Assembly: GCA_020852755.1 (NCBI GenBank)
Contig: JADZAF010000302.1
Location: 1-64,000 of the forward strand
Reading direction: 5' to 3'
From: Bryobacterales bacterium
GTDB lineage: Bacteria; Acidobacteriota; Terriglobia; Bryobacterales; Bryobacteraceae
Length of the DNA stretch: 64,000 bases
The position numbers were made by a program, and so were the translations under genes. The notes under the pieces are model-generated. The model had not been told where the DNA came from and did no database searches. It saw nothing but the letters and a program-made list of their open reading frames with translations. Shown here in pieces: positions 50,935 to 59,799 of this stretch; positions within the stretch are counted from its first letter, which is position 1; each line of letters begins with the position of its first letter.

Positions 50935-51987
50935 CTAAGGTTTCCCCTGCGACAGCAGGACTTGCGGTTGGCGCTCCCCGGAACGGGCAGCAGTCTTGCG
51001 CGCGACGGCGTGCAGGATAGGTGCGACGCAACGCAGTGCCGGGCCGCAGAGCGGCGCGCGCAGGGCCGCCTGGTAGGCGCGCACAGCCGCCCTGACGTGC
51101 GGTCCGAAGCGGGCCAGTTGCTGTTCGGTGACCGGCGGCACGTCGATCACGGGCGGGTCGAATGCGGCGGCGACGACCAGGCGTTTGAGCGAGGCGGCTG
51201 ACAACAGGCGGCGCTGCGGAGCGTTTGCCCCAATGCGCCGCGCGTAGGCCGCAATCCAGCGATCCGGAAGCAGGCTCCCACCCCACAGCCCAACGTGAGG
51301 ATCCGGGCCGGGGCTGAACCGGTTTGGCGTGGAAATCCAGAGGCGGCCTCCGGGGTTCAAGACCCGGGCGCACTCCAGGGCGGCCTGGCGCTGGTCTTTG
51401 AAATTCTCCAGCGCGAACTCGACCGCCACCCGGTCGAAGGCAGGCTCCGGGAACGGCAATGCTTCGGCGCACGCGCAGATCAGGGGGACGTCCAGGCCGG
51501 CATCCGCGAGCCGCTTCCTGGCCACCACCAGCCATCGGAAGGATATGTCCACGCCTGCCACCAGCCGGAAGCGCGGCGCCGCGGCTACCAGCAAGGGGGC
51601 CGTCCCGCAGCCCACGTCCAGGAGCGACCCGGAGCGGCCGCTGCCATCCGCCCGCTGCCACCAGTCCAGCGCAGCGGCCGAACGCGACACTCCGGCCATC
51701 AGGCCGGCCTTGTACTGCCGGGCGTGAATGGGCGGAACCACCGAGGTGATCGAATAGTAGAAATCCAGGAGCTCTTCGAAGGTGAGTGAATCCAGCTTCG
51801 CCCCAACCTTGAGCCCCTTGGCCCAGTCCGACTCGATATCGATGTACGGATCGGGGAAGACACGCAGGTCCGGGATTCCCAGCACCACGGGATAGTCCGA
51901 CCCGCATTGCGCGCAGTGCAATTTCCCGCCGCCATCGAGATCGGACCGGCAGCGCGGACAACAGATTTCGATGCCTTTGAAGTTCAT
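50935..51987 (-). CDS. methyltransferase with N-terminal Trm112-like zinc ribbon
   Basis: The protein is 350 aa. Four cysteines (CCPRC and CAQC, residues 9-28) and the following YPVVLGIPDLR resemble Trm112/UPF0434 ribbons fused to methyltransferases. The SAM core has LLDVGCGTAPLLVAAAP and a GGRLWISTPNRFSP strand. It is probably a sugar or lipid methyltransferase of the locus. The ATG overlaps the stop of the upstream GT2 gene (ATGA). Confidence 0.87.
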   Translation of the reverse strand: MNFKGIEICCPRCRSDLDGGGKLHCAQCGSDYPVVLGIPDLRVFPDPYIDIESDWAKGLKVGAKLDSLTFEELLDFYYSITSVVPPIHARQYKAGLMAGVSRSAAALDWWQRADGSGRSGSLLDVGCGTAPLLVAAAPRFRLVAGVDISFRWLVVARKRLADAGLDVPLICACAEALPFPEPAFDRVAVEFALENFKDQRQAALECARVLNPGGRLWISTPNRFSPGPDPHVGLWGGSLLPDRWIAAYARRIGANAPQRRLLSAASLKRLVVAAAFDPPVIDVPPVTEQQLARFGPHVRAAVRAYQAALRAPLCGPALRCVAPILHAVARKTAARSGERQPQVLLSQGKP

Positions 51988-52916
51988 CTTGCGGCGAGAA
52001 CCGATGCGGTATTTCTCCGGGCCGCCAGCACCCGCTCAGGCTGCCCGGTCACGTAGCCCACGAGTTCGCCCCAGGCCCACACAAAAGTGATCAGGACCAG
52101 ATACGGGAAACAACGCAGGAACTGGGCGGCGCAGCGCCGTTTCCCGGTGATTTGCACGAGGATTCGCGCGATCGACAGCAGCGGCAGCAGGGGCGTGGAC
52201 GCCGCGAAGAACAGGCGGCGGATAACCGGCGCGTTCTCCACGCGGGTGCTGCCGAACAGGCGCCCGAAGGCATAGCGCTCCCATATCGCCGGGGCAAGCC
52301 GCAATTCGCGCTTCTGCCTCACCACCGCGCGGGGACAAAGCCACAGGGTATATCCGCGGCTGCGCAGGGCGGCGTGCACCAGGTTCTCGTGGAATTCGCG
52401 GGACCACACCGGGGAAATCGCGTTGAGCGCGGCGCGCTTGTAGGAAACGTTGCCGTCGGTCAGGTGCGCGGTAAGGCCTTCGGGAAGGGGGTTCATGTAA
52501 CGCAGATAGTCGGCCAGGAACAGGGCCCAGTGCAAGGCCGTGTCGGGCGCCTGTTTTTCCACGGCGCCGCCTACCGCGGCATGGCTGGAATTGTGCGCGT
52601 CCAGAATCTCGGAACACCAATCCGGTTCCGGCAGGCAGTGATCTTCCGTGACGGCGACTACGGGAGCACGCGAGAGAGCCACGCCCGCGCTCCTGACCTC
52701 GGCGGGTGTCCGGCGCCCTTCCAGTCGCGGAAAGAGCACGTTGGGAAAGCGGGCCGCCAGCGCCGGGACACTGGAGTGGGCGTCATCGCAAGGCACAATG
52801 ATCTCCACTTCGCAGGCGGCATTCTGGCGGCTGAGCGCTTCCAGGCATCGTGCCACGTCCTCCCTGCCGCCCAGCGATACCACTACAACGGAGATCTCGG
52901 GAGTTCTCACGGACAT
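51984..52916 (-). CDS. GT2 glycosyltransferase with C-terminal membrane segment
   Basis: The protein is 310 aa. The GT-A domain shows EISVVVVSLGGREDVARCL, a VTEDHCLPEPDW acidic motif in place of DxD, and TDGNVSYKRAAL. A hydrophobic pair of segments near 230-290 (LLPLLSIARILVQI and FPYLVLITFVWAWGELVGYV) anchors it. It probably adds one sugar to the growing lipid-linked unit. It lies 3 nt after the upstream membrane transferase and overlaps the methyltransferase gene. Confidence 0.87.
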   Translation of the reverse strand: MSVRTPEISVVVVSLGGREDVARCLEALSRQNAACEVEIIVPCDDAHSSVPALAARFPNVLFPRLEGRRTPAEVRSAGVALSRAPVVAVTEDHCLPEPDWCSEILDAHNSSHAAVGGAVEKQAPDTALHWALFLADYLRYMNPLPEGLTAHLTDGNVSYKRAALNAISPVWSREFHENLVHAALRSRGYTLWLCPRAVVRQKRELRLAPAIWERYAFGRLFGSTRVENAPVIRRLFFAASTPLLPLLSIARILVQITGKRRCAAQFLRCFPYLVLITFVWAWGELVGYVTGQPERVLAARRNTASVLAAR

Positions 52917-52919
52917 GAC

Positions 52920-54590
52920 TCAGTTCGCCCTCGCCTGTGACGTTCGGATCTCCGACTCCGCCATTGACACAAACACCGTGCCTTCGCGCAGAGTCCCCGG
53001 AAACCGCTTCACCAGCCGGTAGTCGCGGTCGAGCAGGGCGGCGATCTCCGGATCCGTGGACTCCAGTACAGGGCGCAAGGTGTAGAGCACCCAGGTGCGG
53101 TTGGCTCGGGCCCGGATGGCCTTCAATTCCTCCGGGGTTTCCACCGCGTCCCAATTCAATCCGTAGAGTTCTTTGTAGGTGAACGAGGCCAGTCCGACAG
53201 TCACGACAGCGTCGCCCGGACGGCGGTTGGCGTCTACAAAGGCCTTGGCCCCGGCGTAATCCTGCTTGGGACCGTAGGCCCTGGGCACCGACAGCGCCGA
53301 GACCAGCACCATGGCCGCGCATACAGCCGTCCCGAGGGCCGGCGAGAGACGCAGGCGGCGGGCGGCGAACTCGCCCAAAACCCGCGCGCCGCGCACCGCG
53401 ATCAAGGCGCCGAACCCCATGGCGAAGAAGAAGAACCGCGGCCACAGGTGATGCCCCACGGCGATCACCAGCGACGCGCCCAGAACCGGAGGAAGAAACA
53501 GCAGCCACACCAGGACACGATTGCTCCGCCAGTAGCTGGCCAGGCCGGTCAGAAACACCAGCAGGGCCGCCGCCGCGACCGCGCCTCCCGTGAAATTCAC
53601 CTCCAGCCCGCGGGCGATTTCGAGCGCGGTCCACAAGGGATTCTTCCACTCGGACACCACGCTGACCGTCTTGTGCATGCTGCTGAACACCTGCGGCAAT
53701 ACCAGCGCGTGAAGCAGGAGTGTGATCAGGCCGGCGGCTGTAAATCCAAGCAGCAGCCCCGAGTACCGTTGGGGCCAGGCTTCGCCGCGGCGCCGGTAGA
53801 GTTCCCAGGCGTAAATCAGGAACTGGCCGGCGATCACGAACAGCATGGTGATGTGGGTGTAGACGCCCAGCGATGCGGCGATGGCGTAGCCGGTCCAGGC
53901 GCGCGTGTGCCCGCGGCGCAGACCCAGCACGAGCAGCCAGCTCGAGAAGATGGTCCAGAACAGCAATCCCGTGTAGCCCCGGGCGTTCTGGCTGAACCAG
54001 ATGTGGTGATAGGAGAAGGCCAGCAGCGCGGCCGTCACCAGCGCCTCCCGCGCCCCGGAAAGCGTCCGGCCCAGCAGGTAAACGGCCCAGATGCTGAGCA
54101 CGCCGAAGATCACGGCCGGCAGGCGCAGCGCGAACGCGTTTTCGCCGAACATCTGGAAGGCTGCGTGGGCCCCCAGCGTGTAGAGGAAGTGCTGATTCTC
54201 GGAAGCGTAGGTGGTGACGATCTCCAGGTACGGCATGCGCGCGTAATTCACGTAAGTGAGGATCTCGTCCAGCCACAGGCCCGAATCCAGGGCGGGCAGG
54301 CGCAATGCGGCGGCCGCGGTCAGGATCGCGGCAATGCCCCACAGTTCCGCGCGGCTGCGCGCGGGACGGTCCCCGTCCGGCACGATCCGCTCCGGCCGGA
54401 ACCTGCGCAGCACGAATAGGAACAAGCCGGTGACGGCCAGCGCAGCCTTGAACATCCAGGCGCCCAATAGCAGCAGGCGCGCCAGTTCGGCGGAACCCGG
54501 GCGGAGGGAAGCGACAATCCAGGAAGGCGGCGACGCCAGCCCGGCGAGGAGGAATAACGCTCCCAGAGCACTCACGATCATGGGACTCAT
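52920..54590 (-). CDS. GT39/ArnT-like membrane glycosyltransferase
   Basis: The protein is 556 aa with about eleven helices. The first periplasmic loop contains LRLPALDSGLWLDEILTYVNY, the typical DE motif of PMT/ArnT GT-C enzymes with the catalytic acidic pair, followed by SYHHIWFSQNARGY. A soluble C-terminal domain (residues ~440-556) follows. It should use a polyprenyl-phosphate sugar on the periplasmic side. The ATG overlaps the previous stop as ATGA. Confidence 0.88.
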   Translation of the reverse strand: MSPMIVSALGALFLLAGLASPPSWIVASLRPGSAELARLLLLGAWMFKAALAVTGLFLFVLRRFRPERIVPDGDRPARSRAELWGIAAILTAAAALRLPALDSGLWLDEILTYVNYARMPYLEIVTTYASENQHFLYTLGAHAAFQMFGENAFALRLPAVIFGVLSIWAVYLLGRTLSGAREALVTAALLAFSYHHIWFSQNARGYTGLLFWTIFSSWLLVLGLRRGHTRAWTGYAIAASLGVYTHITMLFVIAGQFLIYAWELYRRRGEAWPQRYSGLLLGFTAAGLITLLLHALVLPQVFSSMHKTVSVVSEWKNPLWTALEIARGLEVNFTGGAVAAAALLVFLTGLASYWRSNRVLVWLLFLPPVLGASLVIAVGHHLWPRFFFFAMGFGALIAVRGARVLGEFAARRLRLSPALGTAVCAAMVLVSALSVPRAYGPKQDYAGAKAFVDANRRPGDAVVTVGLASFTYKELYGLNWDAVETPEELKAIRARANRTWVLYTLRPVLESTDPEIAALLDRDYRLVKRFPGTLREGTVFVSMAESEIRTSQARAN

Positions 54591-55594
54591 GCGTGCGTGT
54601 ACTTGAACCGCGCGGAGCGCTCCAGCACGCGCTCGGTTTCCATCCACTGGCGAATCCGCAGCAGCGCTTCATCCAACCCGACCCGCGGGGCATAGCCGGT
54701 CAATTCGACGACTTTGGAGATATCCGGCACGCGGCGCTCCATATCCTCGAAGCCTTCCTCGTACGCCTGCTCGTAGGGAATGTACCGGATCCCGACTTTC
54801 GCGTCGCACACGGCGATCACACGCCGGGCCAGGTCTTCAATGGTGATCTCCCGGGGATTGCCCAGGTTGAAGACGCCCCCGATGGCGCGCGGCTCGGAAG
54901 CCAGCAGCAGCAGCCACTCGACCACGTCGGATACATAGGTGAAGCAGCGCGACTGGCGGCCGGTGCCGTAAACCGTGAGGTCCTGCCCGCTGAGCGCCTG
55001 CGTCACGAAGCGCGGCGCCACCATGCCGTAGCGGCCGATCTGGCGCGGCCCGATGGTGTTGAACAGCCGCACCACCACGGTCGGCACGCGGAACTCGCGC
55101 CAATAGGCCAGCGCCAGAAACTCGTCCACCAGCTTGCTGGCCGCGTAACTCCAGCGCGAGCGCGCGCTGGGCCCCAGGGTCAGATCCCCGTCCTCGCGGA
55201 AGGGCACCGCCTCCGACTTGCCGTACACTTCGGAAGTGGAAGCCACGATCACCGTCTTCCGTTTTTTCTGAGCCGCCTTCAACACCACCTCCGTTCCCCC
55301 GATGTTGTTCATGATCGTCTCAACGGGACTTTCGATGATGTTGAACACGCCCACCCGGGCGGCCAGGTGGAAGATGACGTCGGCGCGGTCCACCATCTCG
55401 GCCAGCACGCCGCGGTTGTGAATGCTCTCCGGAACGATCTCCAACCGTTCCTCCGAGCGAACCTGGGCCAGATTCGAGATGCTGCCGCTCGAAAGGTCGT
55501 CCAGGACCATGACCCTCTGCCCGTTCTTCAGCAGGGCGTCGGCCAGGTGCGAGCCGATGAAGCCCGCCCCGCCCGTAATCAAGAAGCTCGACAT
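54587..55594 (-). CDS. NAD-dependent nucleotide-sugar epimerase/dehydratase
   Basis: The protein is 335 aa. It is an extended SDR with FLITGGAGFIGSHLADAL, HLAARVGVFNI, STSEVYGKSE (catalytic Ser/Thr region), SYAASKLVDE (YxxxK variant, here Tyr-Ala-Ala-Ser-Lys) and RLFNTIGPRQ. It belongs to the UDP-glucuronate decarboxylase/UDP-glucose 4-epimerase group; the exact reaction is uncertain. The ATG sits inside the end of the upstream GT4 gene (16-nt overlap). Confidence 0.88.
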   Translation of the reverse strand: MSSFLITGGAGFIGSHLADALLKNGQRVMVLDDLSSGSISNLAQVRSEERLEIVPESIHNRGVLAEMVDRADVIFHLAARVGVFNIIESPVETIMNNIGGTEVVLKAAQKKRKTVIVASTSEVYGKSEAVPFREDGDLTLGPSARSRWSYAASKLVDEFLALAYWREFRVPTVVVRLFNTIGPRQIGRYGMVAPRFVTQALSGQDLTVYGTGRQSRCFTYVSDVVEWLLLLASEPRAIGGVFNLGNPREITIEDLARRVIAVCDAKVGIRYIPYEQAYEEGFEDMERRVPDISKVVELTGYAPRVGLDEALLRIRQWMETERVLERSARFKYTHA

Positions 55595-56886
55595 GCGGTT
55601 CCCCTCTCCGTGTGATTGACTGCCGCCTCGGGGCCATCCTCCCAGGGCACGCGCCCATAACGCTTCGCAGCGGCTTGAACCAGATAATCGAAATAGAACT
55701 TCAGATGCGCCTCGCGGGTCCACCACTTCAGGAACGCCTGGTAACCGCGCTCTCCCAGGTCCTCCGCCAGCCCGGGCGAAGCGGCCAGCCTTCCCAGCCC
55801 GTTCAGCAGCTGCTCGTCCGTGTTGTAGATGAAGCCGCCGCCGCTGTCCTCGACCACTTCGGGAAGCGCTCCCAGGTTGCGGACGATGACCGGCCTTTTG
55901 CGGGCGAAGGCCTCGATGATGATGATGCCGAAGGTCTCGTAGGTGATCGAAGGAACGATCACCGCCAGCGCGTGCCGGTACAGCGCCGCCAGTCGGCTCT
56001 GCGGCAGCGGACCCAGGAAGTGAATGCGCGGATTGCCGGCGGCCAGGGCCCGCAGTTCCGCTTCGTAGCCGCCCGTCCCGGCCACCAGCAGGTCGGCGTC
56101 CGGCGCGCGGTTCCAGATCGGGATCACGGACTGCAAGCCCTTGATCACTTCAAGGCGGCCCACAAACAGAAAGTACGGCCGCGGGTGCGGGCGCGGCGCC
56201 GGTGTGCGCCAGTCGCCATCCGCGCGCTCGATGAAATAGGGCAGGTGCGCCACCGGCCTCGGGAAGCCGCGCTCGGCGTGCATGCGCGCGGTGAAGCGGC
56301 TGGGCGAGACGAACTGGTCCACGTGCCGGCTGGCGCGCTCCAACTGGCCGGTGTACCTCCACAACTGCGGCGGGCGCCGCCCTCGCAGCGTGCAGCGCAG
56401 GCAATCCGGCTTCTCGCAGGCACGGGAGTTGTACTTCCACAGCACGTGCATCGGGCAGACCAGCCAGTGCTCGTGCGTGGTATAGAGTTTCACCGCGGTT
56501 CCGTGCCGCGGCTGCATGGCCAGGGTCCGCGCGCCCAGCAGCGACATGTTGTGAAAGTGAATGACGTCGTATGGCTTGCCGTCGAGGATCCGGCGGAGGG
56601 CCGGCGCCTTCAGCAACGGGTAGCCCGTCTGCTGCGTCAACAGGGGCGAGGCCCATGTCCAGCGACTGCGCAGTTCGTGGCGGCGCACGTTCGGATGGTC
56701 GGGCATGGGGATCTCCGGCGGCCCCGGGTGCAGCAGATGGTAAGCGTCGCGGCAGTGAACCACGTCCACGCTATGCCCCAGGTCTCCCAGGGCATGGCAG
56801 AGCCTGTACAGGTACATGGCATCGCCGCCGAAGCTGTAAGGCGGGTAGAAGGTCGTCAGGTGGAGGAAGTTCAACGGCCGGGTCAT
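55579..56886 (-). CDS. GT4 family glycosyltransferase
   Basis: The protein is 435 aa, a GT-B fold. The N-terminal domain has TTFYPPYSFGGDAMYLYRLCHAL and the ADP/UDP-glucose-type acceptor loop. The mid part carries a Cys-rich insertion (CPMHVLWKYNSRACEKPDCLRC). The C-terminal nucleotide-sugar domain shows FVGRLEVIKGLQSVI and the EX7E-type segment PSITYETFGIIIIEAFA. The cysteine insertion near residues 145-170 is common in a GT4 subgroup and may bind metal. It is coupled to the upstream GT4 gene by ATGA. Confidence 0.9.
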   Translation of the reverse strand: MTRPLNFLHLTTFYPPYSFGGDAMYLYRLCHALGDLGHSVDVVHCRDAYHLLHPGPPEIPMPDHPNVRRHELRSRWTWASPLLTQQTGYPLLKAPALRRILDGKPYDVIHFHNMSLLGARTLAMQPRHGTAVKLYTTHEHWLVCPMHVLWKYNSRACEKPDCLRCTLRGRRPPQLWRYTGQLERASRHVDQFVSPSRFTARMHAERGFPRPVAHLPYFIERADGDWRTPAPRPHPRPYFLFVGRLEVIKGLQSVIPIWNRAPDADLLVAGTGGYEAELRALAAGNPRIHFLGPLPQSRLAALYRHALAVIVPSITYETFGIIIIEAFARKRPVIVRNLGALPEVVEDSGGGFIYNTDEQLLNGLGRLAASPGLAEDLGERGYQAFLKWWTREAHLKFYFDYLVQAAAKRYGRVPWEDGPEAAVNHTERGTACRAS

Positions 56887-58112
56887 CGCCGCGCGACCTC
56901 CCGCAGGATTTCCGACAATGCCGCCGCGGCCGAATCCCAGTTCAGTTTGCGTGCCGCCTCGATGCCCGCGCGCCTCAGGCGCTGGCCGAGTTCCGGAGAC
57001 TCGAGCACCGCCGTCAGGGCGCATTCGAGTTCCCCGGGCCGGCGGGGATCGATGAAGATGCCGCCCGGCCCGAGGATCTCCGGCAGAGGACTTTCCCGCG
57101 TGGCGATCACCGGACAACCGCAGGCAGCGGCCTCCACGGCCGGCAGTCCGAACCCCTCCATGAACGAGGGCAGCACCAGGACGGCAGCCGTGTTCATCAG
57201 TTGCACCAGTTCCTCGTCGGGGAGGAAACCAGTGAAGAGGACGCGCCCGGCGATACCCAGATCCGCGATGCGCCGCTCCAGGCCGTTCGCGGTGGAGTGG
57301 AACACTTCCTTGCGGCGCTCGCCGACCATCACCAGCAGCACGTCCTCGTTGCCCTTCCGACTGGCCACGCGCGCGAAGGCCCCGGCCAGGCTCTCCAGGT
57401 TCTTGTGGGGGCCGAACCCGCCCACGTAGAGCACCATCCGGCGGGACCCGTCGATGCCCAGGGTACGCAACCCATCTCCCAAAGAAGGCCGGTCAACCAC
57501 GCGGAAGATCGGGTCGCAGGCTTCGCCGACCACGTGCACCTGTTCCGGCCGCACTCCGAAGCGCCGCACGATGCCGCGCTTCGAGTATTCGGAGACGGTG
57601 ATCAAGGCGTCCGCCTGGCGAACCCCCAGGGCTACCTTCGTACGCCACAACAGGCGGGGCAGCAGGCGCGGATGGGTAAGCTTCGGATAGGTCTCGGCGA
57701 TGATGTCGTGAACGATCACCGCCTTGCGCGCGCGGCTGCGCACCGGCACGTAGCTGTAGACGGTGGGAAACAGCAGCAGGTCGAAGCTTGGGTCGGAAAG
57801 AGCCCGGCTCATCCGCCACAGGTCTGCCAGAGAACGGTGCCCGTCGGCCGAAGCAGCCAGCGCGGCCGCCTGCCCGCTGCGTACCACCCGCAGCTCGGCT
57901 CCAGCGGGCATGGCGTCCGGCGGCTCCTCACACTCGCTGAGGAAGGTGAAGCGCATCCCCCGGCCGGCCGGGACCAGGGCACTGAGCAGGGCGCGAGCGT
58001 GACGCCCATACCCGCGCTGATTCTGCCAGCAGGTGATATCCACCCCCACGCGCAGTGCCGCTTCTTTACAGTCTTTCCCGGGACTGACTAAAATTGTCTG
58101 GGGATTCGTCAT
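56883..58112 (-). CDS. GT4 family glycosyltransferase, first gene of the large locus
   Basis: The protein is 409 aa. It has a WaaG/WbdB-like GT-B fold, with VGVDITCWQNQRGYGRHARALL, VHDIIAETYP, ITVSEYSKRGI, LYVGGFGPHKNLESL and SFMEGFGLPAVEAAACG (EX7E). The start could be the ATG used here or a GTG just before GVDITCW, since homologues often begin there. It heads the co-directional gene series and is divergent from a plus-strand membrane gene whose frame overlaps its 5' end by 80 nt. Confidence 0.88.
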   Translation of the reverse strand: MTNPQTILVSPGKDCKEAALRVGVDITCWQNQRGYGRHARALLSALVPAGRGMRFTFLSECEEPPDAMPAGAELRVVRSGQAAALAASADGHRSLADLWRMSRALSDPSFDLLLFPTVYSYVPVRSRARKAVIVHDIIAETYPKLTHPRLLPRLLWRTKVALGVRQADALITVSEYSKRGIVRRFGVRPEQVHVVGEACDPIFRVVDRPSLGDGLRTLGIDGSRRMVLYVGGFGPHKNLESLAGAFARVASRKGNEDVLLVMVGERRKEVFHSTANGLERRIADLGIAGRVLFTGFLPDEELVQLMNTAAVLVLPSFMEGFGLPAVEAAACGCPVIATRESPLPEILGPGGIFIDPRRPGELECALTAVLESPELGQRLRRAGIEAARKLNWDSAAAALSEILREVARR

Positions 58113-59799
58113 CGACCTGCTTCGCACACCCTGGCTACCGGCCTCGACCGTCCTGCTTGCCGCCGTTCTGGTCCTCTCGTTTACCGTGCCCGCTCTGGGG
58201 AACAAGACGTTCGCCTGCCTGGAAAGGAGACTCGCCGCGCTGAGCCGAAGGCGCGCGCCGGCGATCGCGCTGCTGGCGGCGGCGGGGTTTCTGGGCAGCC
58301 TGCTGGCGGCCCTGGCGGCCGGACTTCCCTACCCCATCGAGCACGACGAATTCAGCCACTTGCTCGCCGCGGACACCTTCGCATCGGGCCGCGTGACCAA
58401 TCCGACCCATCCTTTCTGGGCCCATTTCGAGACGTTCCACGTCATCCAGCGGCCCAGTTACACGACCAAGTTTCCGCCCGCGCAGGGCGCTATCCTGGCG
58501 GCCGGCCAAGTGCTGTTCGGCACACCCGCGGCAGGATTGTGGCTGAGCGCGGCGCTGCTCACCGGCGCGGTCGCCTGGATGTTGTACGGCTGGCTTGCAC
58601 CCGCCTGGGCGCTGGCGGGCGGCGCCCTCACGCTGCTGCACTTCGCGATCTACAGTTACTGGACTCAGACCTTCTGGAGCGGCGCCGTTCCGGCCGCCGG
58701 CGGCGCGCTGGTGTTCGGAGCCGTGCGGCGCATCGTCGACTCGGCGCGGGCTCGGGATGTGCTGTGGTTCGCGGCCGGCCTGTTCCTGCTGGCCCACAGC
58801 CGTCCCTTCGAAGGAATGGTCGCCAGCCTGCCGCCCTCGGCCCTGCTGCTCGGCTGGATGCTCCGCGGGCGCCTGCGCCTGGTGCGCCTCGGCATCCCCC
58901 TGGCTGCGGGCGCGGCGGCGGTGCTGGGTTCTCTGGCCTGGTACAACCAGCGGGTGACCGGAGACCCCCTGCGCATGCCCTACCAGGTGTATCTGAGCGA
59001 GTACGAAGCGGTCTCCACTCTGACCGGGCCGGCGGCCGAACAACCCCGCTACCGGAACCCGGAAATGGCCCGCTATTACGGCAAGCGCTGGAACGAGACC
59101 GCCAAACCGGCTCCCCACAGCGGGCTCGCCCGTTTCATCGAGTCCAACCGCTCGAAAATCACCAATCTCTGGACCTTCTACCTCGGCCCCTTGCTCACAC
59201 TGCCGCTGTTCTTCCTCGGAGGCGCGCTGCGGGAGCGCTGGATGCGCTTCGCCTTCTGGGCCCTGGTGGTGGTAATGGCCGTGCTGTTTCAATTGGTCTG
59301 GGTACTGGCGCACTACGCCGCGCCTGTCATGGCGCTGGTTGTTCTGCTGGTGACGGCCGGGTTGCGGGAACTGCGGGCGCGCGGCGCCTGCGGCCGCTTC
59401 CTCTCGCGCGGCATTCCGGCTGCCGTCGCCCTGGCCCTGCTGGTGCGCGTCGCCTACCCCGCGCTGCCCCGTGCGCACGCCTGGGCCCAGCGGCGGGAGG
59501 CCATCCGGAAGCAGCTCGAGGCCGGCGGCGGGCGGCACCTGATTCTGGTTCGTTACAGCCCCGAGCACATTCCCAATCAGGAATGGGTTTACAACCGGGC
59601 CGACATCGACCGCGCGGCGGTGGTTTGGGCGCGCGAACTGAGCGCGGAAAGCAACGCCGCCCTGATCCGCTATTTCCGGGACCGGCAGGTATGGCTGATC
59701 CAGCCCGATACGCCCGGCCCGCGGCCGCATCCCTATCCTAGTCTTCCACCACATGGCTCTGAAAGCGGAGGCGGTGCTCCCTCCAGCGCTCGCGATTGA
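58033..59799 (+). CDS. polytopic membrane protein, GT39-like
   Basis: The frame is 588 codons with about ten hydrophobic segments. The first loop contains GLPYPIEHDEFSHLLAADTFASG, and HDE fits the catalytic acidic pair of GT-C transferases. The SYTTKFPPAQGAILAAG and FLLAHSRPFEGM segments recur in such proteins. The GTG start at 58033 is the longest option and lies inside the divergent GT4 gene; a start after 58112 is possible but no better codon is obvious. The 3' end overlaps the convergent FAD-enzyme gene by 62 nt. Confidence 0.75.
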   Translation: MISTPTRSAASLQSFPGLTKIVWGFVIDLLRTPWLPASTVLLAAVLVLSFTVPALGNKTFACLERRLAALSRRRAPAIALLAAAGFLGSLLAALAAGLPYPIEHDEFSHLLAADTFASGRVTNPTHPFWAHFETFHVIQRPSYTTKFPPAQGAILAAGQVLFGTPAAGLWLSAALLTGAVAWMLYGWLAPAWALAGGALTLLHFAIYSYWTQTFWSGAVPAAGGALVFGAVRRIVDSARARDVLWFAAGLFLLAHSRPFEGMVASLPPSALLLGWMLRGRLRLVRLGIPLAAGAAAVLGSLAWYNQRVTGDPLRMPYQVYLSEYEAVSTLTGPAAEQPRYRNPEMARYYGKRWNETAKPAPHSGLARFIESNRSKITNLWTFYLGPLLTLPLFFLGGALRERWMRFAFWALVVVMAVLFQLVWVLAHYAAPVMALVVLLVTAGLRELRARGACGRFLSRGIPAAVALALLVRVAYPALPRAHAWAQRREAIRKQLEAGGGRHLILVRYSPEHIPNQEWVYNRADIDRAAVVWARELSAESNAALIRYFRDRQVWLIQPDTPGPRPHPYPSLPPHGSESGGGAPSSARD

